Origin: Coriobacteriaceae bacterium
GTDB lineage: Bacteria; Actinomycetota; Coriobacteriia; Coriobacteriales; Coriobacteriaceae
NCBI GenBank assembly: GCA_902364645.1
Contig: CABJEP010000002.1
Location: 5,998 to 69,997, forward strand
Length of the DNA stretch: 64,000 nt
Reading direction: 5' to 3'
Shown here: in pieces, positions 17,599 through 26,758 of the stretch
How the letters are laid out: every line of letters starts with the position of its first letter
Position numbering within the stretch: the first letter of the stretch is position 1
Made by a program: the position numbers and the translations under genes
The notes under the pieces: generated by a model
Told to the model about the DNA's origin: nothing
The model's database searches: none
Seen by the model: the letters and a program-made list of their open reading frames with translations, nothing else

Positions 17599-19032
17599 CT
17601 ATTCGCAGGTCTGGTCGACCACCTGGGTGACGGCCTTTTTTGCGCCTTCGAGGTCGCGCTGGGCTTGGGCGACAGCGGCCTCGGCTTGTTTCTTTGTCCT
17701 TACGACCTCGGCAAAGCGGTTGATGGATTCGCTATACTCGCGTGTGCGCGGGTCGAGCGCCGGCGGGACTTCGATCTCAAACAGGTCGGTCGGGCGGATG
17801 GCACGGATGTCTGCCGCTTCAGTCAATGCTTGAATTAGCTGCGCCCCGTGGCCTTCTGTAAGGTAGCCAACGATTATCTCCGAAAACACCACGCGCTCCT
17901 CTTCGGTCATTGTTTCGAATGACGGGCGAATGACGGTGGTGTTATGCGAAGCAACCAGGTGCTGCTTTGCGTCATTGGCGCTGACGACAAGCAGGTTGGA
18001 CGCGCCGTAGCGACCCAGCATGCGCGGCATGACGATATCTCCAGCGCGGAGCTCATAGCGATCGAGAACGCTGGGGTCCACCTTTACGATTTTGGAATCC
18101 GAGCCGTTTGCGCTTTCTACAGCGTCTGCGGGCAGAAGGTTGCCGTCTTGAAAATCCTGAGATGAGATGCGGCGAACCTCGATCGCATCAACGTCGTTCG
18201 ATGTGGTGCTCTCGCGGGGCATGAATGGTGCCACTCGCGTAAAAGCGTCACCAAGCGTGGCGCTGTAGTTTCGGGTAAGGCTGATAAGGCTGATTTTGCC
18301 CCACGAGAGTGGGGCATGGTGCTGGAGTAGCTCACGCGTCTCGAGAACGATTGTCTCTATGGGAGAGGTCTGATGTTGAGCGAGGCTAACGCGGGACCAA
18401 TCCGGTGCAATAGCTAGGGGCGGGCAGGATTCTTCGTTCGCGGGGGTTGGCAACATGTAGCGAGTGAAGCTGGACAGGTTGTGGAATGTGACGCTGCGGT
18501 TCTCCGTTGACAAGACGATGAGCTCGCACATCTTGTAACTGCTGGGTTCGCTGTGCGGGAAATAGACGACACGCTCGATGAGTCCTTCGCGCATGAGAAC
18601 CGTGCGCGCCTGCTCGGCTTTATCTATTAGACTTGCTGGCAGTAATACCGCTGCCCTGCTTCGACCGGAAAGCGCGAGCGCATAGAGGCACCAAACAAAG
18701 GGGTCCCAATCGCAAAAGCCTAAATAGCCCGGCTCCAGATCGTTGATAAGGGCCTCGCATAAGCGAATTTCTTTGTCGTGAGTATTGCGGTGATAGCCCG
18801 TAGCGTCGATAAGCACCGGAGCGGGGCCGTCGACGTCGTCCCGCTCTCCTGGTTCAAGTTCGCAAATGCTGGGAAAGACGCTTTTATTCATGAAGAGGCA
18901 CGTATTGAGCAGGTCGGCATCGAGCGAATCGGGTAGTCGAACGACGCGCAAGCGACTGCCTTGTTCCAGATTGAGTGCGCGCGAAATGATGGCAGCGGTG
19001 AGGCGTGGCAAAGAGAACGCGGATTCGTACAT
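17599..19032 (-). CDS. HsdM-HsdS-like fusion protein without visible methylase motif (copy A)
   Basis: The 477-residue protein looks like the back half of a type I methyltransferase joined to a specificity domain. Residues of about 120-200 (AAVLLPASLIDKAEQARTVL, GLIERVVYFPHSEPSSYKMC) resemble the HsdM segment after the NPPY motif, and residues 260-450 (ISSQDFQDGNLL, YELRAGDIVMPRMLGRYGA, FEIEVPPALDPRTREY) resemble a type I TRD with its closing coiled coil. No glycine-rich SAM motif or NPPF/Y is visible, so methylation is doubtful. Start MYESAFSL is preceded by GAAAGGGC. A related protein is encoded at 37813-39456, in the same orientation relative to its neighbours. Confidence 0.6.
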   Translation of the reverse strand: MYESAFSLPRLTAAIISRALNLEQGSRLRVVRLPDSLDADLLNTCLFMNKSVFPSICELEPGERDDVDGPAPVLIDATGYHRNTHDKEIRLCEALINDLEPGYLGFCDWDPFVWCLYALALSGRSRAAVLLPASLIDKAEQARTVLMREGLIERVVYFPHSEPSSYKMCELIVLSTENRSVTFHNLSSFTRYMLPTPANEESCPPLAIAPDWSRVSLAQHQTSPIETIVLETRELLQHHAPLSWGKISLISLTRNYSATLGDAFTRVAPFMPRESTTSNDVDAIEVRRISSQDFQDGNLLPADAVESANGSDSKIVKVDPSVLDRYELRAGDIVMPRMLGRYGASNLLVVSANDAKQHLVASHNTTVIRPSFETMTEEERVVFSEIIVGYLTEGHGAQLIQALTEAADIRAIRPTDLFEIEVPPALDPRTREYSESINRFAEVVRTKKQAEAAVAQAQRDLEGAKKAVTQVVDQTCE

Positions 19033-19319
19033 ACGTATGCCCTTTCTTCTTAGTGGGATATATGTTAACAGAATATTTCGAAAATTTCTAATGACGAGAA
19101 CAGCACACTGTGCTATCCTCGAAGCAATCCAAACCAATTCAATACCAACTGTTTGATGCCACAGCTAGACAGCCTTTAGGCAAATCGCGCTATCGAGCAG
19201 AGTAATTTTACTTACGAAACCACAGGCTAGGCGACGTTTCTGGCCCACACGTCAAATCATTCTAAAACTTAGAACAAACTTACCGACAAACATCTGCAAC
19301 CGGATAGGAAGAAGCATTC

Positions 19320-20237
19320 ATGAAGAGCGAAGACAGCATCTACGAGGCATTCCTCAACACACTCGACGAGGATCTCCGTAGTATGTGCGCAAAGAACGAG
19401 AAGGCAGAGAAGCCGTTTCCGTATCCGTACTGCGGTGAAGAGAACGTTGAGCGCCTCGCTAAGGCACTTGTTGGCGTGCTGGAAAAGCACTCGCCCGATA
19501 TTCCCGGGCTGGTGCCCGAGCAGTATCGAGACGATGTGCACGAGGCTCGCGAGCTTTTGGCCGCGGCGGCGCTCGCTTTGCTGTCGCTGTACTTTCCCCA
19601 GCGCGATAGCTGCATGCGCTGCATGGCCATCTTAATTAGCCTGTTTCGGCACGGAAGCAATCCGCGCTTTAAATCGAGCGGCGTGCTCATGTTTGAGCAG
19701 GTTTCGACAGGTATGAAGTACTCGTCCGAAAAAGGTGGATATATTCCGTCTCGCTTTGTGCGTCATACCGACCACAAAAGGCCCTACGACCACGTGCATC
19801 GCGACGGATCGCGTGGCTTTACGGCGGACGAAGACGATGTCGTCATGTTTTTCGAACGTTACCGCGTGATTCAGCAACGCGTGTTCGATACGAGTCCGCG
19901 TTTCAACTTTGAGCTATGCGTCAAATACCCGTATGAGGCACTTTCGGACAATCGGCAGAACTTTTATTACATGGAGGAAAAGATGGAAATCGATTTGGCA
20001 ACTAAGGTACGGGGGCTCCAGGACCGCTATCTCCTCAACTGCGCTCAGGCCAAGGGATACGACCTGCTCGACAAGCTGATGATTAATGCATTGCTTGCGT
20101 ATCTGCGCGACGGATCAGTCTCAATTGCGGCGCGCGAGATCTATGTGGCGCAAACCGAGCGTCTGATTGACGGCGCGGTCAAGTTGCCGTGTACGACGAG
20201 CCCCAAGGAGGGTGTAAGCGTCGACCGTATTTCCTAG
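19320..20237 (+). CDS. Unknown 305-residue protein upstream of the VirD4-like gene
   Basis: I do not recognise a family. The protein is soluble and largely helical, with a Cys pair in RDSCMRCMAIL near residue 98 and a basic, aromatic central region (GYIPSRFVRHTDHKRPYDHVH near 140-160, broken here into known residues only). No signal peptide or membrane helix is seen. The ATG is preceded by ATAGGAAG. The next gene starts 38 bases downstream on the same strand, so the two are probably one operon with the ClpP-like and 270-residue genes. It may be an accessory subunit of that module. Confidence 0.7.
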   Translation: MKSEDSIYEAFLNTLDEDLRSMCAKNEKAEKPFPYPYCGEENVERLAKALVGVLEKHSPDIPGLVPEQYRDDVHEARELLAAAALALLSLYFPQRDSCMRCMAILISLFRHGSNPRFKSSGVLMFEQVSTGMKYSSEKGGYIPSRFVRHTDHKRPYDHVHRDGSRGFTADEDDVVMFFERYRVIQQRVFDTSPRFNFELCVKYPYEALSDNRQNFYYMEEKMEIDLATKVRGLQDRYLLNCAQAKGYDLLDKLMINALLAYLRDGSVSIAAREIYVAQTERLIDGAVKLPCTTSPKEGVSVDRIS

Positions 20238-20275
20238 CAACTAAACAGAACTATCGACAAGAAAGGGGCCGTGAC

Positions 20276-21760
20276 ATGTCAGTCATCAAGATGTACGGCT
20301 ACGAGGCCGCGCAGCAAACGGAGTATCAAACCAAGAAGTGGGCGACTAAGGAGGAGATGCAGGCGCTGTCGTCTGGCGATGAGCAGCGCGATGTGATCCT
20401 GGCTAAGGGTGCCACGGTGGCGTTCTACGAGGACGACAAGCATTGGGAGACGAGTGTGTCCAACAATGTCTTTGCCTTTGGAGGTACCGGCAGCGGCAAA
20501 ACGGCGAGTTTCATTTTGCCCAACCTGCTCAATCACCACGAATGCTGTTATGTGGTCACAGACACCAAGGGTGAGCTGCTGCGCCGTACTGGGAAAGGCT
20601 TTGAAGAGGACGGCTACGAGGTAACGGTTCTCGATACTGTTAATCCCGAGCAGTCGGCCGGATACGACCCTCTGCGTTACGTGATGGATGTCGAGGACAT
20701 CCCCACCACAGTGGCGGCAATCATGGAGGGGGTCGATCCTGACGGTCGTAGCCGTAGGTATGATCCGTTCTGGGATAATGCAAACGATCTGCTGCTTCGA
20801 GCAATTGTTGGAATCCTGTATCTCCTAGAGTGTCTTGCCGGCACCCTTGCGACGGGCGAGGACCCCAAAACTCCGCGCCGCTACCTTAAGATGAACAACG
20901 TCTTTAAACTGGCTGCGCTCATCAAGGTTACGGGAGATGGTGAGGGGCGATTCCCGTTGGACTACCTTGTAGAAGAGGTGGAGTCCAGGGAGTTTCTCGA
21001 TAAGTTTGGTGCGGAGAACGCTGATCTGTATGGCGTTGAGCAGTATCGTGATTTTCGCGGGGCAGCCGATAGGACGCTTAAGAGCATTCTGATCACGCTC
21101 AACGCGACCATCTCGCGGCTTAAGACTCCCCAGCTCATGCGCGTCTTTGAGAAAGACGAGATGCGCCTCGACCGTATCGACGAGGGCAAGCGCGTAATCG
21201 ATCTTAAGGTGAGCGACAACGACTCGACCAATGCATGGCTTGCGAACGTTGCCCTTAAGCAGCTGTTTAACCTGGCCCAGCGCCGTGCCGATGCCAGCCC
21301 CAGCGGCCATTTGCAGCGTCGCGTGCAGTTTGTGCTCGATGAGTTTCCCAATGTGGGACGCATCCCCGATTTTGAGCGCAGCATTGCGACCGTGCGCAGT
21401 CGTGGCATTAGCTTTTTAATGTGTGCGCAATCGCTGAGCCAGCTCGATGCCGTGTACGGCAAATCCACGGCGCTTACCATCCTCGATAACTGCGATAGCT
21501 TGGTCTATATGGGTGGCGGCAGCAACATCGCGACGCAGAACTACATAAGCGAACTGTGTGGCGAGTCGGTTTTGGGCACCAAGTACGTGGGCGCCGAGCG
21601 CACTGCCGTAGATGTACGCGGTTGCGTGATGACCCCAGGCGAGGTTGGGCTTATGCCTCGCACCGATTGCCTGGTCAAGGTGACCGGCATGCGTCCCTTC
21701 CGCGCCAAGAAGTACTTCTGCGGCGACCATCCCAACGCGGCCAAGTGGCTGAGGGATTAA
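20276..21760 (+). CDS. VirD4/TraG-like coupling ATPase without membrane anchor
   Basis: The 494-residue protein has the type IV coupling protein ATPase core: FGGTGSGKTASFILPNLL near residue 68 (Walker A), VVTDTKGELLRRTG near 93, VTVLDTVNPEQSAGYDPLRY, and Walker B FVLDEFPNVGRIPDFE near 353, followed by SRGISFLMCAQSLSQL. Family members normally carry two N-terminal membrane helices; here the ATPase domain begins after about 55 hydrophilic residues, so the protein is predicted soluble. No relaxase or VirB4 gene is visible. Start MSVIKMYGYE follows GAAAGGGG. It may move DNA or protein for a non-conjugative purpose. Confidence 0.88.
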   Translation: MSVIKMYGYEAAQQTEYQTKKWATKEEMQALSSGDEQRDVILAKGATVAFYEDDKHWETSVSNNVFAFGGTGSGKTASFILPNLLNHHECCYVVTDTKGELLRRTGKGFEEDGYEVTVLDTVNPEQSAGYDPLRYVMDVEDIPTTVAAIMEGVDPDGRSRRYDPFWDNANDLLLRAIVGILYLLECLAGTLATGEDPKTPRRYLKMNNVFKLAALIKVTGDGEGRFPLDYLVEEVESREFLDKFGAENADLYGVEQYRDFRGAADRTLKSILITLNATISRLKTPQLMRVFEKDEMRLDRIDEGKRVIDLKVSDNDSTNAWLANVALKQLFNLAQRRADASPSGHLQRRVQFVLDEFPNVGRIPDFERSIATVRSRGISFLMCAQSLSQLDAVYGKSTALTILDNCDSLVYMGGGSNIATQNYISELCGESVLGTKYVGAERTAVDVRGCVMTPGEVGLMPRTDCLVKVTGMRPFRAKKYFCGDHPNAAKWLRD

Positions 21761-21869
21761 CCCTTGCAGCCTCGCGCATTCTGACCTGTATTTTGGCTGC
21801 ACGGCCTCTGTTTGCCATGTGCCGTGCGGCCAGTTTCCCTTATCGATTCCATCTAGAGAGGAATTAACC

Positions 21870-22472
21870 ATGTCCGTTATGTATCGTGAGCCCAGCATCA
21901 TAAAGAAGTCCAAGGACGGCCGTGTTGCCGCTGTCGATATGGCAAGCGAATTGCTCAACAGTCGTGTGCTGCTGCTGGAGGGCGAGGTCAACGATGTGAC
22001 CTGCAACGGCCTTATTAAGTCCATGTTGGTGCTGGAACATCAAAGTGCGACCGAGCCCATCACCCTCATCATCAACAGCCCAGGCGGCAGCGTTACGGCG
22101 GGGCTGGCGCTCATCGACACCATGCAGTCGCTCGACTGCCCCGTGATCACGGTGGGTGAGGGCGTCGTGGCCTCGATGGCCGCGGTGATCCTGGCCTGCG
22201 GCGACCACCGCCAGGTGTACCGCCACACGCAGGTGCTCATCCACCAACTGATGGGCGGCACAGGCATGGCGCAGCAGACCGATATCGAGATTGTGGCCCA
22301 GCATACAGCGGCCATGCGCGCCGAGCTGGACGAGCTGCTGGCCGAGCATGGCAACCTGAGCGCCCAGGAGTTCCACGAGCTCACCGAGCGCGATTGCTGG
22401 TGCAATGCCAAGCGCGCCCTAGAGCTGGGCCTGGTGGACGAGGTGATTGCGCCCAGCAAGAAAGCGCTCTAG
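21870..22472 (+). CDS. ClpP-like serine protease
   Basis: The 200-residue protein matches the ClpP/crotonase fold. LIINSPGGSVTAGLALID near residue 67 is the oxyanion-region block, GVVASMAAVILACG holds the catalytic Ser102, VLIHQLMGG the His125, and TERDCWCNAKRALELGLVDEV the Asp175. So the whole triad is present. It differs from housekeeping ClpP in GVVAS in place of GQAAS and LMGG in place of PxGG. It lies 109 bases after the VirD4-like gene with GAGAGGAA before its ATG. A ClpX-like gene is encoded about 18 kb downstream, suggesting a dedicated ClpXP-like pair. Confidence 0.92.
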   Translation: MSVMYREPSIIKKSKDGRVAAVDMASELLNSRVLLLEGEVNDVTCNGLIKSMLVLEHQSATEPITLIINSPGGSVTAGLALIDTMQSLDCPVITVGEGVVASMAAVILACGDHRQVYRHTQVLIHQLMGGTGMAQQTDIEIVAQHTAAMRAELDELLAEHGNLSAQEFHELTERDCWCNAKRALELGLVDEVIAPSKKAL

Positions 22473-22546
22473 TGGGGTGCATGCCTTACAAGCACGTTAA
22501 ACAGGGCGAATGAGCACGTAGTTGAACAGCCAGAAAGAGGTTGAAC

Positions 22547-23359
22547 ATGAGCAGGATTTGGGATGTCGACGGTATTGAGTGGGAAGATCTGCCCACCGTG
22601 AGCGACCTGCTGTGCGCTGCGGACACAAAGATCCTGGCACGCGAGGTTGCCCTGCGATACGGCGGCAAGCCGGACGACCGTGGCCGTGTCGATAGCGAGC
22701 GCAACCTAAAGCGTGTCCGCCGCAAGGTCAAAAAGCTGCGCAAGATCGACCCCGAGCCCAGCGACAAGATCGTCCTGTTGCCCAAGCATGTCATCAATCG
22801 TCGCGATGTGGGCCACGGCTTTGGCTATTACGATGTAGAGCCGTGCGCCTTTACGCGCAGTGGCGCGCAAAAGTCAGGGGAGGACGCGTGTGCTGAGGTG
22901 TACCCGTGGGAGCTGTTCCTACTGAACGAGGAGCCTGCAAGCGTCGTTCTGGGCTATCGCGTATGGCTCGGCGGCGAATGGGACCTATGCGAACGTTATC
23001 GCTTTTTGGCTGTGGCGTGCGCCAGCGCGTTGCATTGCTTCCGCGAGCAAAAGGAGCTGCGCAAGTGTCTCAAGAAGGACGATGCAGCCTGTGACATGGG
23101 CGAGGATGAGGTGATCGAAGGTGTTCGCCAGGACGTGCTGTATCCCGAGGAGGTAATCAACGCAAAGCTCGGCGGCTATTGGGATACGAGCCTGGGGCTC
23201 AATCTGCCCTGGAAGGACGAGCATTTCGAGACCTGCGTACGGATCGACAGGGCAATCGATGACCTGTTTGCCGAGGAGACGAAGCGCAATGCCGCGGAGC
23301 TTGGGAGGAAGCTTGGGCGTGGGTATGAGGGGTGCGGGGAGTGGTTGGACGGAGATTGA
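22547..23359 (+). CDS. Unknown 270-residue protein, parent of a decayed duplicate
   Basis: No named family recognised. The N terminus reads MSRIWDVDGIEWEDLPTVSD; residues 40-65 are strongly basic (KRVRRKVKKLRKIDPE), and the rest is acidic and Trp/Leu-rich with no membrane helix. ATG at 22547 follows AAAGAGG; a TTG six bases earlier is less likely. It lies 74 bases downstream of the ClpP-like gene on the same strand. A frameshifted partial copy of its 3' half occurs at 25333-25680, so the gene has been duplicated locally. Confidence 0.72.
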   Translation: MSRIWDVDGIEWEDLPTVSDLLCAADTKILAREVALRYGGKPDDRGRVDSERNLKRVRRKVKKLRKIDPEPSDKIVLLPKHVINRRDVGHGFGYYDVEPCAFTRSGAQKSGEDACAEVYPWELFLLNEEPASVVLGYRVWLGGEWDLCERYRFLAVACASALHCFREQKELRKCLKKDDAACDMGEDEVIEGVRQDVLYPEEVINAKLGGYWDTSLGLNLPWKDEHFETCVRIDRAIDDLFAEETKRNAAELGRKLGRGYEGCGEWLDGD

Positions 23360-23467
23360 CTGCAAGAGTGGTTCCTGTGAATGATCGGTGGCGGCTCGGC
23401 AATAAACTGTCCGAACGAAATGATAGAACGATAGCGTAAATAGCACCCGTACTTTAAGGAGTTAACA

Positions 23468-23905
23468 ATGGAAATCGCCTATAAGGAACTGTTTCGTGTA
23501 AACCGTCCTATCTACGGTCCTGGACCAGGAGGTTTCTTCATTAAAAGATTCAAGAAAAGCGGATACAGCGAGGCTGAATTACTCGATTTAATTTCAGGAA
23601 TGGACTTCTCTCTCGCTGGAGCTGATGGGGACATTAGCCTGGAAAAGAAATGCAAAATAATCGAACGGGCGGTTGCTGAGACGCATTATACGAGCTGGGC
23701 CCTTAGCCTGATTGGCATCATTGCCTCTCTCATGGCTGGAGGATATTTGTCTGCGCTGATAGCCAGTAATCCAACTTTAGCCGAGATTTTCATGGTGCTA
23801 TTCCTGGTTGCCTTGGGAATATATGCGTGGTTCCGGTATTGCTTTGAGCGAAATAGGACCGTGCTATTGTGTGCGTTGAATCACATAAAGACGCTTCAAC
23901 CATAG
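23468..23905 (+). CDS. Small two-helix membrane protein
   Basis: The 145-residue protein has a soluble N terminus (about 1-75) with EKKCKIIERAVAETHY, then two transmembrane helices (WALSLIGIIASLMAGGYLSALI and IFMVLFLVALGIYAWF) and a short Arg-rich C terminus. Function unknown. Start ATG is preceded by AAGGAGTTAACA. GC content is lower than in the genes before it. It overlaps no other gene and is followed by a fragment of an HNH nuclease. Confidence 0.72.
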   Translation: MEIAYKELFRVNRPIYGPGPGGFFIKRFKKSGYSEAELLDLISGMDFSLAGADGDISLEKKCKIIERAVAETHYTSWALSLIGIIASLMAGGYLSALIASNPTLAEIFMVLFLVALGIYAWFRYCFERNRTVLLCALNHIKTLQP

Positions 23906-23925
23906 CCCATAAGGGCGAAAGACTC

Positions 23926-24078
23926 ATCAATTACGATTCAAGATGTTGCTTGACGGGACTATCGAACAAGGCGCTGTTGGTCGCTAGCCATATCAAGTCC
24001 TGTATAGTCTCTGACCCAATGACGGAGCGCCTCGCGCCCGACAACGGATTACTCTTGAACGCATTGCACGATTACAGG
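23926..24078 (+). pseudogene. HNH endonuclease fragment
   Basis: About 50 codons encode NYDSRCCLTGLSNKALLVASHIK...APDNGLLLNALHD-type sequence, the metal-binding core of an HNH nuclease, and then the coding stops. The nucleotide sequence matches 26222-26370 closely. There is no N-terminal domain and no remaining C terminus, so it is a relic of a duplication. Confidence 0.8.
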
Positions 24079-24089
24079 AAGGAATGACC

Positions 24090-24860
24090 ATGTTCGATCT
24101 CAAATGCTCGATGCAGGCCCAGCTCGATAACCTATGGCTCAAGCCGGAAGATCTTGCAGGAGGTCTCGGCATTCGCGTCTCGAGCGTCCGAAAATGGCTC
24201 GACCCCGAGCTCGACTGTATGCCGGTCAAGGATGCCTTCGACTGGATAAGCGACCAGATCGAAAAGCTCGGCGACCTCACACTGCAATGCTTGAATGACG
24301 CGAACGATTCCTACGAGAAGTTCGGCCAGCATATCGTTCGCTGGTACCGAGATGAAGATCTGCCCGATACTGAACCGGGAGGCCTTTACAATCTCGCGAG
24401 CCGCCTTGCCGCCGACCAACTCGCCGCGAAGGGTATAGAGTGCTCTACTGTCTATGCATCCCGCGGCGGCGAGTGGATCGAGCAGAACCTGGACTTTTCC
24501 CCCGATATCGATCTCAAGGCTGCATTTGCCGCGCAAGCGGACGCCTTGGGAGTACCGACGTCCGAGATCGCGGCAGCATTGGGTATTACAAACCGATCAG
24601 TTAAGGACTGGAAAAACCCCAAGCGGGACACGATGCTGCCGGTAGACGAGGCATGGGACTTTCTGGATGAATACGCCGAGGCGCTTGATATCCGCACGGC
24701 CGAACTCCTCGAAAGCATGCCGAACCCGATGCCGTACCATCCTATGACTCGCCTCGGAACCCTAACGAAACAGCAGAGAATCGACAACCGTGCGGCGCAG
24801 GCGGCGGCTAGACAAATCATGGGCGACGGTAAGGTCGTAGTCGATTTCGTATATGTCTAA
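24090..24860 (+). CDS. Protein with two helix-turn-helix-like modules
   Basis: The 256-residue protein has two similar helical modules. The first is LKPEDLAGGLGIRVSSVRKWL near residue 15-35 and the second ALGVPTSEIAAALGITNRSV near 155-175, each followed by a P.DEAWDFLDE / VKDAFDWISDQ-type helix. Spacing fits a Cro/CI-like helix-turn-helix repeated by internal duplication. Likely DNA-binding; the target is unknown. ATG at 24090 is chosen for AGGAAGG six bases upstream rather than ATG at 24084. Confidence 0.65.
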   Translation: MFDLKCSMQAQLDNLWLKPEDLAGGLGIRVSSVRKWLDPELDCMPVKDAFDWISDQIEKLGDLTLQCLNDANDSYEKFGQHIVRWYRDEDLPDTEPGGLYNLASRLAADQLAAKGIECSTVYASRGGEWIEQNLDFSPDIDLKAAFAAQADALGVPTSEIAAALGITNRSVKDWKNPKRDTMLPVDEAWDFLDEYAEALDIRTAELLESMPNPMPYHPMTRLGTLTKQQRIDNRAAQAAARQIMGDGKVVVDFVYV

Positions 24861-24932
24861 AGCCGTCCGGCGGCCATAGGCAATTGCACCCTGATGGATG
24901 GACCGCAGGTGAGGCATGCGAATAGCCAGGCC

Positions 24933-25196
24933 CTACTTCTTCGCATCGCCGCGCGGCTTGTTCTCATCAATCCCGCGCAGGTCGAACTGCTTGCTACCCC
25001 GTTTAAGCACGAGCTGCCAGCCGCACGCATCGCAGATTTTGACGAATTCATCGATGGTGAACCGCGTGTTGTTATGCAGGCGAGTAGACAGGCTACCCTT
25101 CTGCTTACCGGTTTTAACGGATGCATCCTGCAGAGTCATGCCGCAATCCTGCACCATATAACGAATAGCGTCCGATGATCCGATCCGTTCAAGCAC
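24933..25196 (-). CDS. Small XRE-like regulator
   Basis: The 87-residue protein contains CGMTLQDASVKTGKQKGSLS near residue 18, an XRE-type helix-turn-helix, then FTIDEFVKICDACGWQLVLKRG, the helix that follows in short Cro/antitoxin-like regulators. The GTG start is supported by AGAGGT seven bases upstream on this strand. It may repress its own gene or the neighbouring 24090 gene, with which it is convergent. No toxin partner is obvious. Confidence 0.65.
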   Translation of the reverse strand: MLERIGSSDAIRYMVQDCGMTLQDASVKTGKQKGSLSTRLHNNTRFTIDEFVKICDACGWQLVLKRGSKQFDLRGIDENKPRGDAKK

Positions 25197-25332
25197 TGAA
25201 TACCTCTTTCAAATATACGATAATATATTTTGATTATAGCCAATCTAGTTTTATTCTAGAAGTGGCGTGACAATCGGATACTACCGCCGGTGCCGGATCG
25301 CGGCCCAGATGTATCCGACTAGCCCCCGAGAT

Positions 25333-25680
25333 TGCGCTTTTTGGCCGTGGTGTGTGCCAGCGTGCTGAATCGCATCCGCGAGCAAAAGGAGCTGCGCCAG
25401 TGCCTCGAGGGGGGGCGATGCAGCCTGTGATATGGACGAGGACGAGGCGATTGAAGGTGTTCGCCGCGACGCGCTGTATCCCGAGGAAGTAATCAACGCC
25501 AAGCTCGGCGGCTCTTGAGATGCGAGCCTGGGACTCAACCTGCCCTGGAAGGATGGGCATCGGCAGACTTGCGCGCGGATCGACAGGGCTATCGATGACC
25601 TGTTTGCCGAGGAAAAGTAGCGCTGTGCTGCGGAGCTTGGGAAGAAGCTTGGGCTCGGGTGTGAGAAGCGCGGGGAAGTG
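25333..25680 (+). pseudogene. Decayed partial copy of the 270-residue gene at 22547
   Basis: Nucleotides from TTTTTGGCCGTGGTGTG onward match 23008-23340 base for base over long stretches, including the block encoding LYPEEVINAKLGG. The reading frame is broken by a run of seven G (a slippage-type frameshift) and by new stop codons (TGG to TGA, AAG to TAG). The 5' half is missing. Confidence 0.85.
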
Positions 25681-25787
25681 CCGTTGTCTCAACTATTCAC
25701 CGACGAATGAGAAAAGGCGGTGAGTGCGGTCTCCTGCATGATTATCCTGGACCTATTGAGTGAGCGGTGCGCGGGCGAGGAGCAATC

Positions 25788-26565
25788 ATGGCCGGCCGTG
25801 GAGACAAATGGTCGAGGGAAGAAACCCTTGCGGTTCTGTTCCTATACCTCGCCCTGCCGTCAAAAATGGTTGATGACAAAAGCGAGGATGTCCAGGCGTT
25901 AGCCAAGGCCATTGGCAGAACGCCGGGCGTAGTTGCTTAAAAATCTGGAATCTCGCATCTTTCGATGAGCGTCGACGCGCTCGCGGCAAGGTTGGAATGA
26001 TCCATGCAAACAAAAATGGACAAGCTAGTCTGGGCCAAGTATTCCTTTGCTGGAGATGAACTCGTCGAGGAGGCGACCGAGGTTTTCCTTAATCGCTTTG
26101 ATTTTGAAGAAGCGCTAAGCGATGAGTTGAAAGAGGCGATTGGCTTTGATTTGCCAGAGGGCGAAGAGCGCGAAGCAATTGTCTCGATGCGAGTGAACCA
26201 GGAGTTCTTTCGAAATACCTTGCTTACCAATTACAATTCAAGGTGTTGCTTGACGGGGCTATCGAACGAGGCGCTGTTGGTCGCCAGCCATATCAAGCCC
26301 TGGACAGCCTCTGATTCAAAAACGGAAGGACCTGCGCCCGACAACGGTTTGCTTCTAAATGCGCTACACGACAAAGCGTTCGATCGGGGGACTACTCACC
26401 ATTAAAAAGGACCTGAAGGCAGTAATGTTCGGCGTGGTCGGACACGAGACGCCTGAAGACAAGTATTTGTGACACTACAACGGAGAGCCGACAACGCTTC
26501 CGAAGCGATTCGCCCCACGAGCTGAGTTTATTGAGTATCACAATTATATGGTGTTTAAAGGGTAG
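25788..26565 (+). pseudogene. HNH restriction-type endonuclease, frameshifted
   Basis: The parts read in order as a complete HNH nuclease. An N-terminal domain (MAGRGDKWSREETLAVLFLY... AIGRTPGVVA) ends at a stop, then a second frame has KLVWAKYSFAGDEL and the core CCLTGLSNEALLVASHIKPW...NGLLLNALHDKAFDRG. After a one-base shift, LLTIKKDL... continues, an internal TGA follows, and it ends near 26565. The enzyme would cut DNA if intact, but at least three lesions make that unlikely. It is flanked by the decayed copy of the 270-residue gene. Confidence 0.82.
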
Positions 26566-26758
26566 GGTTTAACTCGTCTGCTTTCAGTGCGTTTCTCACA
26601 TAATTGCCTTAGCCCTTCCAGCTAAGTCGGTATTGAGGAATGAGGAAAATTCCAGCTAAATATTAGAGTGCGGCGAAATGTTCGCCCGCCGTCTTTTATG
26701 CGTTCTGCAATTCGGTCGCCTAGTGCCTGCCTTTGTTGCACCTGGTGCATGTGGAATT

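Noticed and set aside
20276..21760. A complete conjugative element around the VirD4-like gene
   Set aside because: No relaxase, VirB4, integrase or origin-like region was found in the window.
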